DNA of 64,000 nt, taken from Chitinophaga varians (GTDB lineage: Bacteria > Bacteroidota > Bacteroidia > Chitinophagales > Chitinophagaceae). Below, one piece after another: positions 27,001 to 36,127 of the stretch. The stretch is taken from contig NZ_JACVFB010000003.1 of assembly GCF_014529945.1 (NCBI RefSeq), positions 930,001 through 994,000 of the forward strand, read 5' to 3'. The notes beneath the pieces were generated by a model. The model searched no databases. It was given only the letters and a program-made list of their open reading frames with translations, and was not told where the DNA came from. How positions within the stretch are numbered: position 1 is the stretch's first letter; every line of letters begins with the position of its first letter. A program made the position numbers and the translations under genes.

Positions 27001-27730
27001 CCGCGATGATGCCGGTAACAAAATCGTAGGCGATAACGGTATGTACTCCCTGAACAATCAGAAATCAATCGTTGCCGGTAACATCATGCCTAAATTCTAC
27101 GGCGGTATCATCTCCGATTTCAATTATAAAAACTTCAACCTCCGCATTGGCTTCGATTACAAATCCGGTGGTACCATCTTCTCCTATACCAATAACCGCC
27201 TTACCGGTGTTGGTCAACTGGAAAGCACACTCGAATACAGGGATGAAGCACACGGCGGCCTCGCTTACTACTACGATGCCAATGGCTCCATGGTGCCGTG
27301 GCAACATAACCAGCCCGCTCCTGCCGGCGCCCGCAACGGCCGTGTATACCATGATGGTATCGTCCTGCCGGGTGTAATGCTGGATGGCAATGGCAAGTCT
27401 GTGCCCAACACACAGATGACCAATGCCACCAACTACTACGAGAGCTACGCCAACGACCTGGCCACTTCATTCCCGCCGGACCGTTTGTACAAAAACAATT
27501 ACATCAAAGTAAGAGAAGTAGCCCTTTCTTACGAAGTACCACGTGATCTGGTAAAACGGATGAAACTGCAGAAACTCGTTATCACCGCTGCGGCCCGTAA
27601 CCTGTTTTATCTCTATAAATCCATTCCCAACATCGATCCGGAAGGCGCGCTGGGTGCAGACTCCTATGTGGAGAACACCATCTATCCCACACTGCGCACC
27701 TTCTCTCTGGGGCTGAACGTTGCTTTCTAA
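24056..27730 (+). CDS. SusC/RagA TonB-linked outer membrane receptor with STN domain (locus 3)
   Basis: A 1224-residue receptor. A ~40-residue basic leader precedes the signal sequence (MQLKIVTLLLTVACLQISA, internal Met at 24176). Such leaders are common in this group, so the first ATG is kept, though 24110 or 24176 could be used. STN domain (LSRKHASLLSVFEDIKKQSG), carboxypeptidase-like domain (ITGVVKDSTGTPIPGVTYLV), plug (MFVVDGVIL, ILKGAKATVLYGSDAANGVVLITTKSG) and barrel ending in GLNVAF. Signals through the locus-3 FecR and imports with the SusD encoded 19 bases downstream. Confidence 0.95.
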   Translation: MEYYRHARPSRVPGLRLTMPDHSPAPGKSGAHLTFKKRLIMQLKIVTLLLTVACLQISAKSMSQQITLSRKHASLLSVFEDIKKQSGYSFWYEDIMLKKSKPVDIQVQNASLEQTLTAIFQSQPFSYEIIGKVIALKDRQAGVEKQDIIPTELTQDKRKITGVVKDSTGTPIPGVTYLVKGTKTGGATDASGRFSIEVPQGNVVLVFSSIGFQPTTITVGNANTLNVVLHAASNGLNEMVVTALGIKRPKGTLGYAISTIQGEELTKAGTTMNPFLALYGKAAGVGVNMGASGPQGGIKINIRGAASMNPDQNIRPMFVVDGVILSDRKTAIDGSIGQGFDYGAGINDINPSDIESMVILKGAKATVLYGSDAANGVVLITTKSGRNSVGMGMTGSIQYTTEQPVSYLKLQDQYGLGDDIYDTTYATVNGQKIRTIPNKRFSFGPKFDGANAMFYDSSIVKNTPHTNNFLSLFSPGHSTTGNVAISGSNDKGSVRASYTNYYYKDINGDNSWQKRNTFSFNANYKASNLATFEVISNIYNITSKNRRGSNGGSVAWGLPLDYDYGLIYPFYTDQTGFKRDLSNAGVPTAFSNLGGFMWDRSQNSLKDDKVHMITSAKVTLNFTPHLFLVGQAGIDYDNTSYTTERSVTRVLPSVDGGAFGVAKENATVQTYQALLNYNRSFMQDRLHLFAYTGGAYRLRSSDYLGSTTVGGLNFANLYSFNNESGTASAANLGYIRSFNRGNDVLYSWLGSASLSWKSELTLEIQGRMDWNSTLPPENNKYFYPGVALNWNYTERFAIPGMNSGTLRLSWADVGNGTNRYFANNLYSFTRLSNTTALSITPPEAILPGALKPERKREFEIGINNTFFKNNRLTIDFSAYSNHRYNQIFNLPISSASSSTGLKINVGDVKAWGLELGLTGTPLMGKNYRWDITVNAASQGSKVMRLYPGVTNNPISNLINGSAASVHADEGRPYGEIVMYDYLRDDAGNKIVGDNGMYSLNNQKSIVAGNIMPKFYGGIISDFNYKNFNLRIGFDYKSGGTIFSYTNNRLTGVGQLESTLEYRDEAHGGLAYYYDANGSMVPWQHNQPAPAGARNGRVYHDGIVLPGVMLDGNGKSVPNTQMTNATNYYESYANDLATSFPPDRLYKNNYIKVREVALSYEVPRDLVKRMKLQKLVITAAARNLFYLYKSIPNIDPEGALGADSYVENTIYPTLRTFSLGLNVAF

Positions 27731-27749
27731 CGCATAAAAAAACTACAAC

Positions 27750-29489
27750 ATGAAAAAATCATACTTGTATATAGCCATGATGGCCCTCGCCACCTTCACT
27801 GCCTGTAAAAAAGATGTGGAGAAACGTTTCTATGACCCCGACAAACTGAACGCCACTGTTACGGACGTAGTGCCCGGCTTATTCACACAGCTGATCACCA
27901 ACAATAAAATATTTGTGCAGGACTATGGTGAATGGTATTACCTCCTCAACGGCGGTACCAGCATCACCGGCTACGGACAGATAGCACAACGGTACATCTC
28001 CTATCGCTACGATTGGTTCAGCAGCTATAATGATCTGGTGAGCGGCAACGGCTTCGACGATTTCCCTATCTCCGGCCAGTCTTATTTCCAGAACAGCTAT
28101 ACCAAACTGAAAAACTATGAAGTCATTAAAGACTCCGTAGAACTGCGTACCGGACAGCTGAAACAGGATGGTGATGTATACCTGAAACTTGCCACCTTCG
28201 TGAAGTTGTACCAATGCGGCAAACTGGTGGACTTCTTCAATTCCATCCCCTACTTCGACGCTTTTCAGGGCGTAAAAGGCGGTGCACAATATCTCTTCCC
28301 GAAGTATGATGATCCGAAACAGGTATACCAGTCCATCATCGCTGATCTGGGCGGCCTTGTCAACACACTGCCGACAGCTTTCACCCAAATGTCCGCTTCC
28401 GCTAAAACCGTTTTCCAGCAACAGGATTACGCGTTTAAGGGAGATATCAACAAATGGGTGGCCTTCATCAACTTCACCCGCCTGAAAATGCTGGTACGCA
28501 TAGCCGGTGTGGATGAAGCATATGCCAAACCACTGATACAGGAAGTATTGGGCAAACCATTGCCTGCTACAGATCTCACCTGGACCATGTGGTATAAGAT
28601 CGATGTGCTCGGTGGCGGCACCTGGCAACGGGGCCTTTATGAAAACACCTATGCGTCTTTCATTCCCAACATCATCATGAAACGGTTGAACTACGGTGAC
28701 TCCACCTATCAACCCGGTATTGACGACCCACGCCTGCCGGTGCTGGCAATGCCTACCAAATTCAAAGATTATCGTGGCGTTTCTGCCAATATCGAACAGC
28801 AGGATGCGCTCTATACCAGCGGACAGAAGTATTATGCTTTTGCAGATAACCTCTCTTCTTCCCTGTCTACCAACGCTAAATCCATGTATAGCCACATCAC
28901 CCTTCATCGCAACGAGAACCTGCCGGTGTATATGGCGACATTGGGTGAGCTGGACCTGCTGCTGGCAGAGATTGCACTGAAAAACCTGGGCAATACCGGT
29001 AAAGCGGCTGAAGAGCATATCAAAGACGCGGTGGTACATTCTACTAATTTCTGGTACTACCTCAATCAGCTCAGCACCTACGGACGCGGCACACTGGACT
29101 CCGTATTGTATCCTTCCAAACCTACCGATGCCATTGTATTTGGCTGGGGCGACAACATCAAAGCCAAATTCCTGGCGGCGCCTACGCTGGAAGACAAAAT
29201 GGAGATCCTGATGCAGCAGAAATACATCCACCTCAATCTGCTGCAGCCGTATGAACTGTGGGCTGAACTGAGAAGGACCCGTCATCCGAAACTGGAGCCT
29301 TTCACCTGGCATGCCTCCGTATGGAAACCAATGCCGGAAAGAGTACACTATCCTACAGTGGAGCTGACCAACAATCCGGATAATTTTGCGAAAGTAGCCA
29401 ACGAAAACAATACGACTTCTCCGATCTTCTGGGTACCCGCCAGCCAACGCGGCGTAGTGCCTTATTGGGACAATTACAATTACCAGTAA
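27750..29489 (+). CDS. SusD/RagB-family outer membrane lipoprotein (locus 3)
   Basis: A 579-residue lipoprotein (MKKSYLYIAMMALATFTAC, lipobox Cys19). The N-terminus reads KKDVEKRFYDPDKL, typical of the SusD/RagB subset that pairs with SusC proteins of the ALGIKRPKGTLGYA class. C-terminal LLQPYELWAELRRTRHP and VHYPTVELTNNPDNF match the RagB/SusD domain. Surface ligand-binding partner of the preceding receptor. No hydrolase follows, so the locus gives no hint of the substrate. Confidence 0.95.
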   Translation: MKKSYLYIAMMALATFTACKKDVEKRFYDPDKLNATVTDVVPGLFTQLITNNKIFVQDYGEWYYLLNGGTSITGYGQIAQRYISYRYDWFSSYNDLVSGNGFDDFPISGQSYFQNSYTKLKNYEVIKDSVELRTGQLKQDGDVYLKLATFVKLYQCGKLVDFFNSIPYFDAFQGVKGGAQYLFPKYDDPKQVYQSIIADLGGLVNTLPTAFTQMSASAKTVFQQQDYAFKGDINKWVAFINFTRLKMLVRIAGVDEAYAKPLIQEVLGKPLPATDLTWTMWYKIDVLGGGTWQRGLYENTYASFIPNIIMKRLNYGDSTYQPGIDDPRLPVLAMPTKFKDYRGVSANIEQQDALYTSGQKYYAFADNLSSSLSTNAKSMYSHITLHRNENLPVYMATLGELDLLLAEIALKNLGNTGKAAEEHIKDAVVHSTNFWYYLNQLSTYGRGTLDSVLYPSKPTDAIVFGWGDNIKAKFLAAPTLEDKMEILMQQKYIHLNLLQPYELWAELRRTRHPKLEPFTWHASVWKPMPERVHYPTVELTNNPDNFAKVANENNTTSPIFWVPASQRGVVPYWDNYNYQ

Positions 29490-29493
29490 ACCG

Positions 29494-29656
29494 TTGCTAT
29501 TTAGGGATTTTTTGATTTACGATTTCCTGATTTCGTGAATCAACAGAGCGAATAAAAAACAAGAAGACCGAAGCGAATTATTTATTCGCTTCGGTCTTCT
29601 TGTTTACCAATCTACGAAATCAAAAAATCGTAAATCAAAAAATCCCTAAATAGCAA
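29494..29656. repeat. Nested inverted repeat between susD and gap, reaching into the gap 3' end
   Basis: Outer arms are 43 bases each (29494-29536 and 29614-29656) and match at 41 of 43 positions as an inverted repeat. Inside is a perfect 22-bp stem (29557-29578 with 29584-29605) around a 5-base loop. The right arm includes the last three codons and stop of gap; the left arm begins 4 bases after the susD stop. The inner hairpin is flanked by A and T runs and can terminate transcription in both directions. Confidence 0.9.
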
Positions 29657-30647
29657 TGTCTTCGTGGGTGGCAGCCGCCACCAGTTCCGCAATGCGGTTG
29701 GAAATACCGGCTTCATTATCATACCAGGCCACCACTTTAGCCAGGTTGCCGATCACTCTTGTAAGCGTGCCATCTACGATGGAAGAATGTGTGTTATCCA
29801 CAATATCAGCGGACACAAAAGGTTCTTCTGTGTATTCGAGGATCCCTTTCAGGTCTGTTTCCGCATGCTGTTTGAACAGGGCATTGATTTCCGCCGCAGT
29901 AGCCGGCTGTTTCAGTACGAGCGACAATTCAGCGATGGAACCATCAATTACCGGTACACGGTAAGAGAAGCCGTCCAGCTTACCTTTCAGCGCCGGCAGT
30001 ACATCACCGATGGCTTTGGCTGCGCCGGTAGTAGTTGGGATAATGGACTGCGTGGCCGCCCTGGCCCTTCTGAAGTCTTTGTGTGGACCGTCCTGCAGCA
30101 TTTGGTCCATGGTGAAAGCATGTACCGTGCTCATAAAGCCGGATTCTATACCGAAAGCCTTGTCCAGCAGAAACAGCGGAGGGGCGATACAGTTAGTGGT
30201 GCAGGAAGCGGTAGACAGAATTTCATCTGTTGCTTCAATGATATCTTCATTTACGCCTGCCACAATAGTTTTCACGCCGCCGGAAGCGGGTGCGGTGATC
30301 AGTACGCGGCGGGCGCCGGCGCGGATATGGGCCTGCGCCTGGTCTTTATGGGTAAATCTTCCGGTAGATTCGATCACCATGTCTACTCCCAGTTTATCCC
30401 AGGGCAGATTAGCCGGATCTTTCTCATTGGTCAGCAGTATTTCTTTTCCGTTAACGATCAGGTGCTGGCTGGTGTGGGAAACAGTGCCGGGAAATTTTCC
30501 ATGGGCAGTGTCATATTTGAAGAGATGAGCGAGGATATCAGCGCCCATCAGGTCGTTGATGGCCACTACTTCTACATTGTCTTTATGTTGTAAAGCTCTA
30601 AGCGTCATTCTTCCGATACGGCCGAATCCATTGATAGCTATTTTCAT
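29646..30647 (-). CDS. gap: Type I glyceraldehyde-3-phosphate dehydrogenase
   Basis: A 333-residue cytosolic GAPDH that converts glyceraldehyde 3-phosphate, phosphate and NAD to 1,3-bisphosphoglycerate. The Rossmann start is MKIAINGFGRIGRMTLRAL, the catalytic Cys is in STASCTTNCIAPP, the catalytic His is in the HAFTMDQ region, and WYDNEAGISNRIAEL is the usual C-terminal signature. Length is normal for the family. It is a monocistronic gene whose last codons lie within the inverted repeat shared with the downstream region of the convergent susD. Confidence 0.97.
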   Translation of the reverse strand: MKIAINGFGRIGRMTLRALQHKDNVEVVAINDLMGADILAHLFKYDTAHGKFPGTVSHTSQHLIVNGKEILLTNEKDPANLPWDKLGVDMVIESTGRFTHKDQAQAHIRAGARRVLITAPASGGVKTIVAGVNEDIIEATDEILSTASCTTNCIAPPLFLLDKAFGIESGFMSTVHAFTMDQMLQDGPHKDFRRARAATQSIIPTTTGAAKAIGDVLPALKGKLDGFSYRVPVIDGSIAELSLVLKQPATAAEINALFKQHAETDLKGILEYTEEPFVSADIVDNTHSSIVDGTLTRVIGNLAKVVAWYDNEAGISNRIAELVAAATHEDIAI

Positions 30648-30731
30648 CGCTTGAATAATTTTGGTTACAGTACAAAAGTACCCTAACCGCCACTTGTCTC
30701 AAATGACGAAAAATATACAATTTCTGCCAAA

Positions 30732-31730
30732 TCATTGGTGGAGCGAGGTACGGAAATTCCGGCGGTAGTCGCTGGGGGATACGGAGAGGTGACGGAGAAA
30801 GACCCGCCGCATGGACACCATGCCGCCGAGGCCGCATTTTTCAGCGATCTGCTCTATACTGAGGTCACTTTCTTCGAGGTATTTGCGGGCTGTTTCCACC
30901 CGTAGTTTCTCTACAAATTTAGCCGGCGTAAGTCCGCATTCCCGGAGGAAGACGCGGGCGAAGTTACGGGGGCTCATATTGGCGTGTGCAGCAAGGCGTT
31001 CCACGCTCAGGTCCTGATGGAGCTCCTGTATCATCCAGGGCCGCAGTTTACCGGCGAGGGTATTTGCCAGCTGATGGTGATCGAGCAATTCACCGAACTG
31101 TGTCTGATATCCGGGCTTTCTCAGGTAGATGACCATCTTTTTAGCGACCAGGGCTGCCAGGTCGCGGCCATAATCCTCTTCCAGCAGGGCAAGGGCCAGA
31201 TCGATACCGGAAGCCAGGCCGCCCGACGTATAGACGTTGCCGTCACGTGTGTAAAAAGGGTTGGTATCTACCTGCACGTCGGGGTGCTGCTCCTGGAAGT
31301 CCTGGCTGTATTGCCAGTGGGTGGTGGCGCGGCGGCCGTTAAGCAGCCCCGCCCGCGCCAGCGCGTAAGCTCCGATACACACGGAACCAATACGACGCAG
31401 GCGGGGATATACTTCATTCAGCCACTGGTAGAAATCGTGGCGGTTGTATTCAAAAAATTCAACGCCTAATCCGGCGATCAGTAAAGTATCGATAGGCCGG
31501 TCCAGCTCTGCTACCGTTACCGGACAAACCACTTCCACGCCACTTTGCGTTTTCAGGTGATGGTCCTCTCCCGGCGAAGCCAGCAGGATCTCATAACCAT
31601 CATCCTCCCGCTGCGGGTCGTTGCGGAGTATTTTGCTGGCCTGCGCGAAAACATCGCAGGGGCCGGCAATATCCAGCAGAGAGGTACCTTCCATCGGTAC
31701 AATAACGACCAGTTTTTTGGATGCAGACAT
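30732..31730 (-). CDS. GlxA-like regulator: DJ-1/PfpI domain fused to AraC-type HTH
   Basis: A 332-residue regulator. The N-terminal ~190 residues are a DJ-1/PfpI (class I amidotransferase-like) domain (KKLVVIVPMEGTSLLDIAGPCDVFAQASK, GSVCIGAYALARAGLLNGRRATTHW), with Cys in the nucleophile-elbow position as in GlxA. The C-terminal ~110 residues are AraC HTH (LSVERLAAHANMSPRNFARVF, LSIEQIAEKCGLGGMVSMRRVF). The ATG at 31730 (MSASKK) is used because the upstream in-frame extension overlaps the end of the next gene. The target is unknown. Confidence 0.93.
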   Translation of the reverse strand: MSASKKLVVIVPMEGTSLLDIAGPCDVFAQASKILRNDPQREDDGYEILLASPGEDHHLKTQSGVEVVCPVTVAELDRPIDTLLIAGLGVEFFEYNRHDFYQWLNEVYPRLRRIGSVCIGAYALARAGLLNGRRATTHWQYSQDFQEQHPDVQVDTNPFYTRDGNVYTSGGLASGIDLALALLEEDYGRDLAALVAKKMVIYLRKPGYQTQFGELLDHHQLANTLAGKLRPWMIQELHQDLSVERLAAHANMSPRNFARVFLRECGLTPAKFVEKLRVETARKYLEESDLSIEQIAEKCGLGGMVSMRRVFLRHLSVSPSDYRRNFRTSLHQ

Positions 31731-31765
31731 CTGATATTTTTCCAAAAGTACACAGAAAAACCGGG

Positions 31766-34600
31766 CTATTCCTGTACTACCCTTTTCAACAGCTGCTGCA
31801 CTGCTTTCTTCACTGTACTGCTGCCCTGCCACGCGTTTAACAGCTGTATTACCGCAGTATTACGGATACTACCGTTATTGATGGCGAGCACCTCAGCGTA
31901 TACTTCCAGCAACTTCTTCAGGTCTTTCACCGGCATTTCGGTAAATACCGACAGGCATGCTGTCAGGAGTGTTTCCAGTGCCTCATTTTGCAGGCGGCTG
32001 ATCTGCGTTTGCGTGCTGACCAGGTCCGTAAAACGTTTCATCGGCGCCCACGCCACCCGTTGCTGCATACCGATCATCTGTCCCAGTTTTTCACTGCTGA
32101 TCCGATCAGGTAAACGGCTGCTCCAGTATTCGGCGGCATATCCTTTCACTGTCTTATCGGCGTGCAACATACACAGGGCAACGCAGAGGTACCTCATTTC
32201 CGAAAGCGGGATATCAAGGCTGTGCAATGTTTTCAGCGTGTTGAGCACGATACCTGTTTCATTCACCTCATAAAAACCCGAAGAACGCTGACAGGACTGC
32301 ATCACCCTCGCCAGCAATACATCCGGATGATTGGGCGTGAGTAACAACAGTCTGGCCACGTCTGTAATAGACACCGACATGTACTGTCCCACGCCGTTCA
32401 GGTATTCCTGCAACATCGGGGCGCTTCCCTTAAGAATATCGCCTTCGGGGAAAGTAATATTCATCACCAGCTCTTCCGACATAAACCGGTCGTAGTCTTT
32501 CTTTTCTGCATTATACTTGCCATAGGCCAGATACGGCCTGGCGCCTGTTTTCCATTCATAGGCGCCATTGAGCAGTGCTATTGGCAATCGGCTATACGAA
32601 AATCCGGCAAACGCTTCGTAGCTGGTCAGCGGCGCTTTGGTAAGCCCGGCCTGCATCCAGGCTGCCTCCACAGTAAAGGGTCCTTCCGGCAACGCAGCGG
32701 CATCCAACAGGAAGGTAAACAACTGCCGATATTCACCTACAGGCCATTGCTGTACCAATCTCAGGGCAGCGGCAGTATCCTGCAAGGCACAACGTGCAAT
32801 CGCTATCTGCAAATCCAGTATGTCCGGCTGTAAGCCGGCAGACACATACTGCTTCATTCGTTGCACCAATACTTCCGGATCTATCCATCCCGGTTCATGA
32901 GTGGGTGTGGACAGCAATGGTAACGAATCTTTCTCCCGGATCTTTTTCAACGCCAGTATCAGCAACTTCCGGTGAGGCATATATACTGCGGCCTCGGTAC
33001 GGGAAGTCTTCCAGTGTTCCAGCTCAGGCATCTCATGCCGTATACGCCACCAGTGCTGCCCTCCCTTGGCTTCATGCAGCTTTGCCGTATAGGCGGCATC
33101 GTTATCCGCCATCCATTTACCATAGTTGAGGAAAAAAACAGCCAGGGTGATGTCCAGCAGCCCCATATTACCGGATGGGCGTTTCAACACGGTAGCGGCC
33201 CGCTGAAAAGCCGGCTCCAGTTGCCACAAAGTTTCAGTAGTCATGGTATCCTGTGCCGCCAGCAACATAGCAGGCAACAGATCAACATGCCAGGCGACAT
33301 TATTTTCAAAAACCTGACTGGCAAAAAATATCAGGTCTTCGGGAACAATACGGTTATGTTCCCCGATCAATGGTAATCGCTCCGCTTCTTCATGCGCTGC
33401 CACTTCCATTTCAGTATGATCTTTCATCAGCTCCTGTAAAACAGTCCGCGTGCTGGCGAGCATGCTGCTGCTGTATTGGGAAAGCTGATCGCTTAAAGCA
33501 ACATCGTTTTTATCCGCCCATTGCAGGATCAGCTTCGCCGCTTTAGCTTGCAGGTCCTCATCTTTGGAAAGGAAAGCGGCACAGAGCTCCAGGCAAGCCT
33601 GTGGCTTAATTTCAGGATGTACTTTACCGGCCTTCTCCAATATTTGAATCGTGGTGGTGATAATGTTCTTTTTATCCGTGGCCATCACCTGCGGCAGATG
33701 GTCCAGCAACGCCTGATGATTAAATGCTTTTTCGGTGGCCAGCACTTTCAGATACCCCAGCGCCGTATTGACCGCCTTCGTTTGTGGTGAACTCAACGCC
33801 TGCAACAACAAAGGTTGTAACTGCTCCAGCGCTGCTTTCGCCGGCTTTAGTAACGTCAACAGATCTACGAACCAGCCCACCTGTAGTTTATTGAAGTTTC
33901 TGTTCACCGCTTTCAGACACGCTTCCAGTACCCGCATGCGGTTAAGGGTGCCATCACCGGTATACTGTAGGATAAACCCTTTCCAGTTGGGTTCCAGGTC
34001 GCCCGTTTTTTTGCTGTTCGTCCAGCTATCGCTGAAATGTATGTTAGACGGATATTCGAACAGATACCAGAAATGCTCCGACAAAGTAATCGGGAACTCA
34101 AACAAGCGTGCTGGCTCGTATAGCCGGTGTTTACCATTAATCGCCATCGGCAGCCTGCTTACTACCAGTGTAGGCGTTAACGTAAGTACTCCGCGGGCTT
34201 GCAGGTCCAACATCTGCCAATAATCCACATCACCGGGCAGGGTTTCTTTCTCTGCCATTTCCTGCATCCATGCATCGAACCATTCCGGCATGTACCAGGA
34301 AATAATTTTATCCAGCAAATGCTCGCGGAATAATGTAAAATGGAAATTAGTGCGCTGGAAAGCACTTCTATCGTAGCATACAAACGTAGCGATCGCCAAT
34401 ACCTTCGCCTGTGGCGCCGTCATCCTGCTTCTCCAGGCGTTTTGGCCGACCTCTATAAACTCCGTGTAATGGGCTGCCAGTTTGGTCAAGCCTGGTTTAA
34501 GCGCCGTTCTTTCTTCGGGGGTTAAACGTTGTAAAAACGGTATAATATCCTGTTCGCGCTCGGTGTTTATCAACTGCTCCAGTTCTTCCAGATGTGTCAT
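31766..34600 (-). CDS. DUF6493-like large helical repeat protein
   Basis: A 944-residue protein without signal peptide or membrane spans, predicted to be mostly alpha-helical. Helix pairs such as LLTLLKPAKAALEQLQPLLLQALSS, GYLKVLATEKAFNHQALLDHLPQVM and TTTIQILEKAGKVH look like HEAT-type repeats over about residues 220-400. The start (MTHLEELEQLINTE, LTPEERTALKPGLTKLA) fits DUF6493. It follows a SWIM zinc-finger gene by 21 bases, a recurrent pairing. The role is unknown; the scaffold-like build suggests a protein-interaction partner of the SWIM protein. Confidence 0.75.
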   Translation of the reverse strand: MTHLEELEQLINTEREQDIIPFLQRLTPEERTALKPGLTKLAAHYTEFIEVGQNAWRSRMTAPQAKVLAIATFVCYDRSAFQRTNFHFTLFREHLLDKIISWYMPEWFDAWMQEMAEKETLPGDVDYWQMLDLQARGVLTLTPTLVVSRLPMAINGKHRLYEPARLFEFPITLSEHFWYLFEYPSNIHFSDSWTNSKKTGDLEPNWKGFILQYTGDGTLNRMRVLEACLKAVNRNFNKLQVGWFVDLLTLLKPAKAALEQLQPLLLQALSSPQTKAVNTALGYLKVLATEKAFNHQALLDHLPQVMATDKKNIITTTIQILEKAGKVHPEIKPQACLELCAAFLSKDEDLQAKAAKLILQWADKNDVALSDQLSQYSSSMLASTRTVLQELMKDHTEMEVAAHEEAERLPLIGEHNRIVPEDLIFFASQVFENNVAWHVDLLPAMLLAAQDTMTTETLWQLEPAFQRAATVLKRPSGNMGLLDITLAVFFLNYGKWMADNDAAYTAKLHEAKGGQHWWRIRHEMPELEHWKTSRTEAAVYMPHRKLLILALKKIREKDSLPLLSTPTHEPGWIDPEVLVQRMKQYVSAGLQPDILDLQIAIARCALQDTAAALRLVQQWPVGEYRQLFTFLLDAAALPEGPFTVEAAWMQAGLTKAPLTSYEAFAGFSYSRLPIALLNGAYEWKTGARPYLAYGKYNAEKKDYDRFMSEELVMNITFPEGDILKGSAPMLQEYLNGVGQYMSVSITDVARLLLLTPNHPDVLLARVMQSCQRSSGFYEVNETGIVLNTLKTLHSLDIPLSEMRYLCVALCMLHADKTVKGYAAEYWSSRLPDRISSEKLGQMIGMQQRVAWAPMKRFTDLVSTQTQISRLQNEALETLLTACLSVFTEMPVKDLKKLLEVYAEVLAINNGSIRNTAVIQLLNAWQGSSTVKKAVQQLLKRVVQE

Positions 34601-34621
34601 ACAATCATTTTGGGTTAAATG

Positions 34622-35968
34622 TCAATTTATCTTTTTTCGTACAGCAAGAATATGTTTGCAAGGGCCGCGTTCTCCCTGGTGTTTGGCAAACCAGGTGCAC
34701 GTACAGCGGGCCAGATCTCCGTCGAGCATCACGGTATGGGTAACGCCGCTGCCGGCTACACGGGCCTCCACCTTATCTTGTAGCTGAGAGATGATGGCCA
34801 CTTTGTCTTCCGCTAACAGCTGCTCTGCATCTTTCATACGCGGATTCAGGCTCATGATCCGGTTCAGTTTAAAAGGCAGCCGGCGATAAAAATATACGTT
34901 GTCGTCCAGATCAAATCCCAGCAGCCCCATAGCAGCCAGGCGCGTTGTCAGCTGATCTATCTCCTCAAAACCAGCCTGCTCTTCCACCGCCAGCAGCGTG
35001 GCATTAAATTCCTGGTTCACATGGCTGTACTTGTCCATCGCGCTGATAAGTCGGTCAGGCACCTCCGTGATCAGCGAATCCAGCGCGGCGCCCTCTCCCG
35101 AAAAGCCGCGCCACGCCTCGCGTGACAGGCTAAGGCTAAATCGTACGCTGCCAAAATACAACTGCCACGTAGTGCTCTGCATATCCGGATGCACAAACAC
35201 CTGCAGCTCGTCGGCCAATGGCAGCAACGGCTCCAGTAACCGCAGCCGGTGGATGCCACCCACACAAACAGCATGGGCCGTTTTCACCGGAGAAAACGTG
35301 GGCCTGTTGCCCCGCACCGTCAGGTAATAATCCGCTTTCACCGTGCCGGCAGGGATGCCCTGAAACAGCTGCCGCAGCTGTATCTTATTCAAAGTATACA
35401 CCTTCTCCGATGCCGCCAGGAACAGCTGTACCGTGGTAAGACCTTTGATCCATTTCACCGGCAACGGCACTTTCTTCTCTGTAATGCTCTCCTCAGGCTG
35501 ACTTTGAACGCTGATGTCACGGGCATTCACCGTCAGCTGTAACGTATCGTTCCTGCTGACAGCATGCAACGCGTTGATCATCGGCTGGTTAAAATCCACG
35601 TTCACCGTACCATTGGCAGGGAAAATGCCACTGTGGCCTCCCGGCAACACGTCCACCCGCGCATACACGCCGGCACACTGGGAAAAACCCTCAAAACGAA
35701 GTTTCTCCGCACCGGCTGTCACAATCGGGTCTTTCATCATCGCCGCAGTGGCAGGCGTCAGGGTAAACGATGATCTCACTACATTAGATAAAGCTATCAG
35801 GCAACGCGCCGTGATGTAAGGCTGCTCCAGACGGCCCTGGAAGAAAGCCGGGCCGGTGGCTTTGTCTGTTTCACTGTATCCCGCCAGTAATAAACGGGGC
35901 GCTCCCCCACCAATAAAAGCCGATGGGGCCGGGTAACTGTAACTGATAGTATTGGTCTCGGGTATCAT
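34622..35968 (-). CDS. SWIM zinc-finger protein
   Basis: A 448-residue protein with a C-terminal SWIM finger: CTCTWFAKHQGERGPCKH, that is CxC-x12-CxH, at about residues 423-440. The rest is a mixed alpha/beta region without recognised catalytic motifs. The ATG at 35968 (MIPETNTISY) is preferred to one at 35989. SWIM fingers mediate DNA or protein contacts. It forms a two-gene unit with the DUF6493-like protein. In E. coli a SWIM protein (YehQ) sits with MoxR-ATPase and VWA genes, which are absent here. Confidence 0.88.
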   Translation of the reverse strand: MIPETNTISYSYPAPSAFIGGGAPRLLLAGYSETDKATGPAFFQGRLEQPYITARCLIALSNVVRSSFTLTPATAAMMKDPIVTAGAEKLRFEGFSQCAGVYARVDVLPGGHSGIFPANGTVNVDFNQPMINALHAVSRNDTLQLTVNARDISVQSQPEESITEKKVPLPVKWIKGLTTVQLFLAASEKVYTLNKIQLRQLFQGIPAGTVKADYYLTVRGNRPTFSPVKTAHAVCVGGIHRLRLLEPLLPLADELQVFVHPDMQSTTWQLYFGSVRFSLSLSREAWRGFSGEGAALDSLITEVPDRLISAMDKYSHVNQEFNATLLAVEEQAGFEEIDQLTTRLAAMGLLGFDLDDNVYFYRRLPFKLNRIMSLNPRMKDAEQLLAEDKVAIISQLQDKVEARVAGSGVTHTVMLDGDLARCTCTWFAKHQGERGPCKHILAVRKKIN

Positions 35969-36127
35969 GTCAATGGCGCAATAGAACATTCATTTTTATC
36001 CTGACAGTCAGGATATAGGCAATATGTGTATCTGAACAAAAATAGTGTAAGGATTAGTATTCCTAAAATAGAAAAAGTAATTTCGGGCTACATTATCCAT
36101 GCCACTGTTGAATAATGAAAAACTACT

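Noticed and set aside
27879..29447. Long open frame (522 codons) antisense to the locus-3 susD
   Set aside because: It mirrors the codon pattern of susD, has no family features, and the sense protein is unmistakable.
29494..29656. Insertion sequence or MITE with terminal inverted repeats
   Set aside because: No transposase, no target-site duplication visible, and one arm is the coding end of gap. Reported as an inverted repeat of unknown origin instead.
29664..30593. Open frame of 309 codons antisense to gap
   Set aside because: A shadow of the strongly codon-biased GAPDH gene; no domain or start context.
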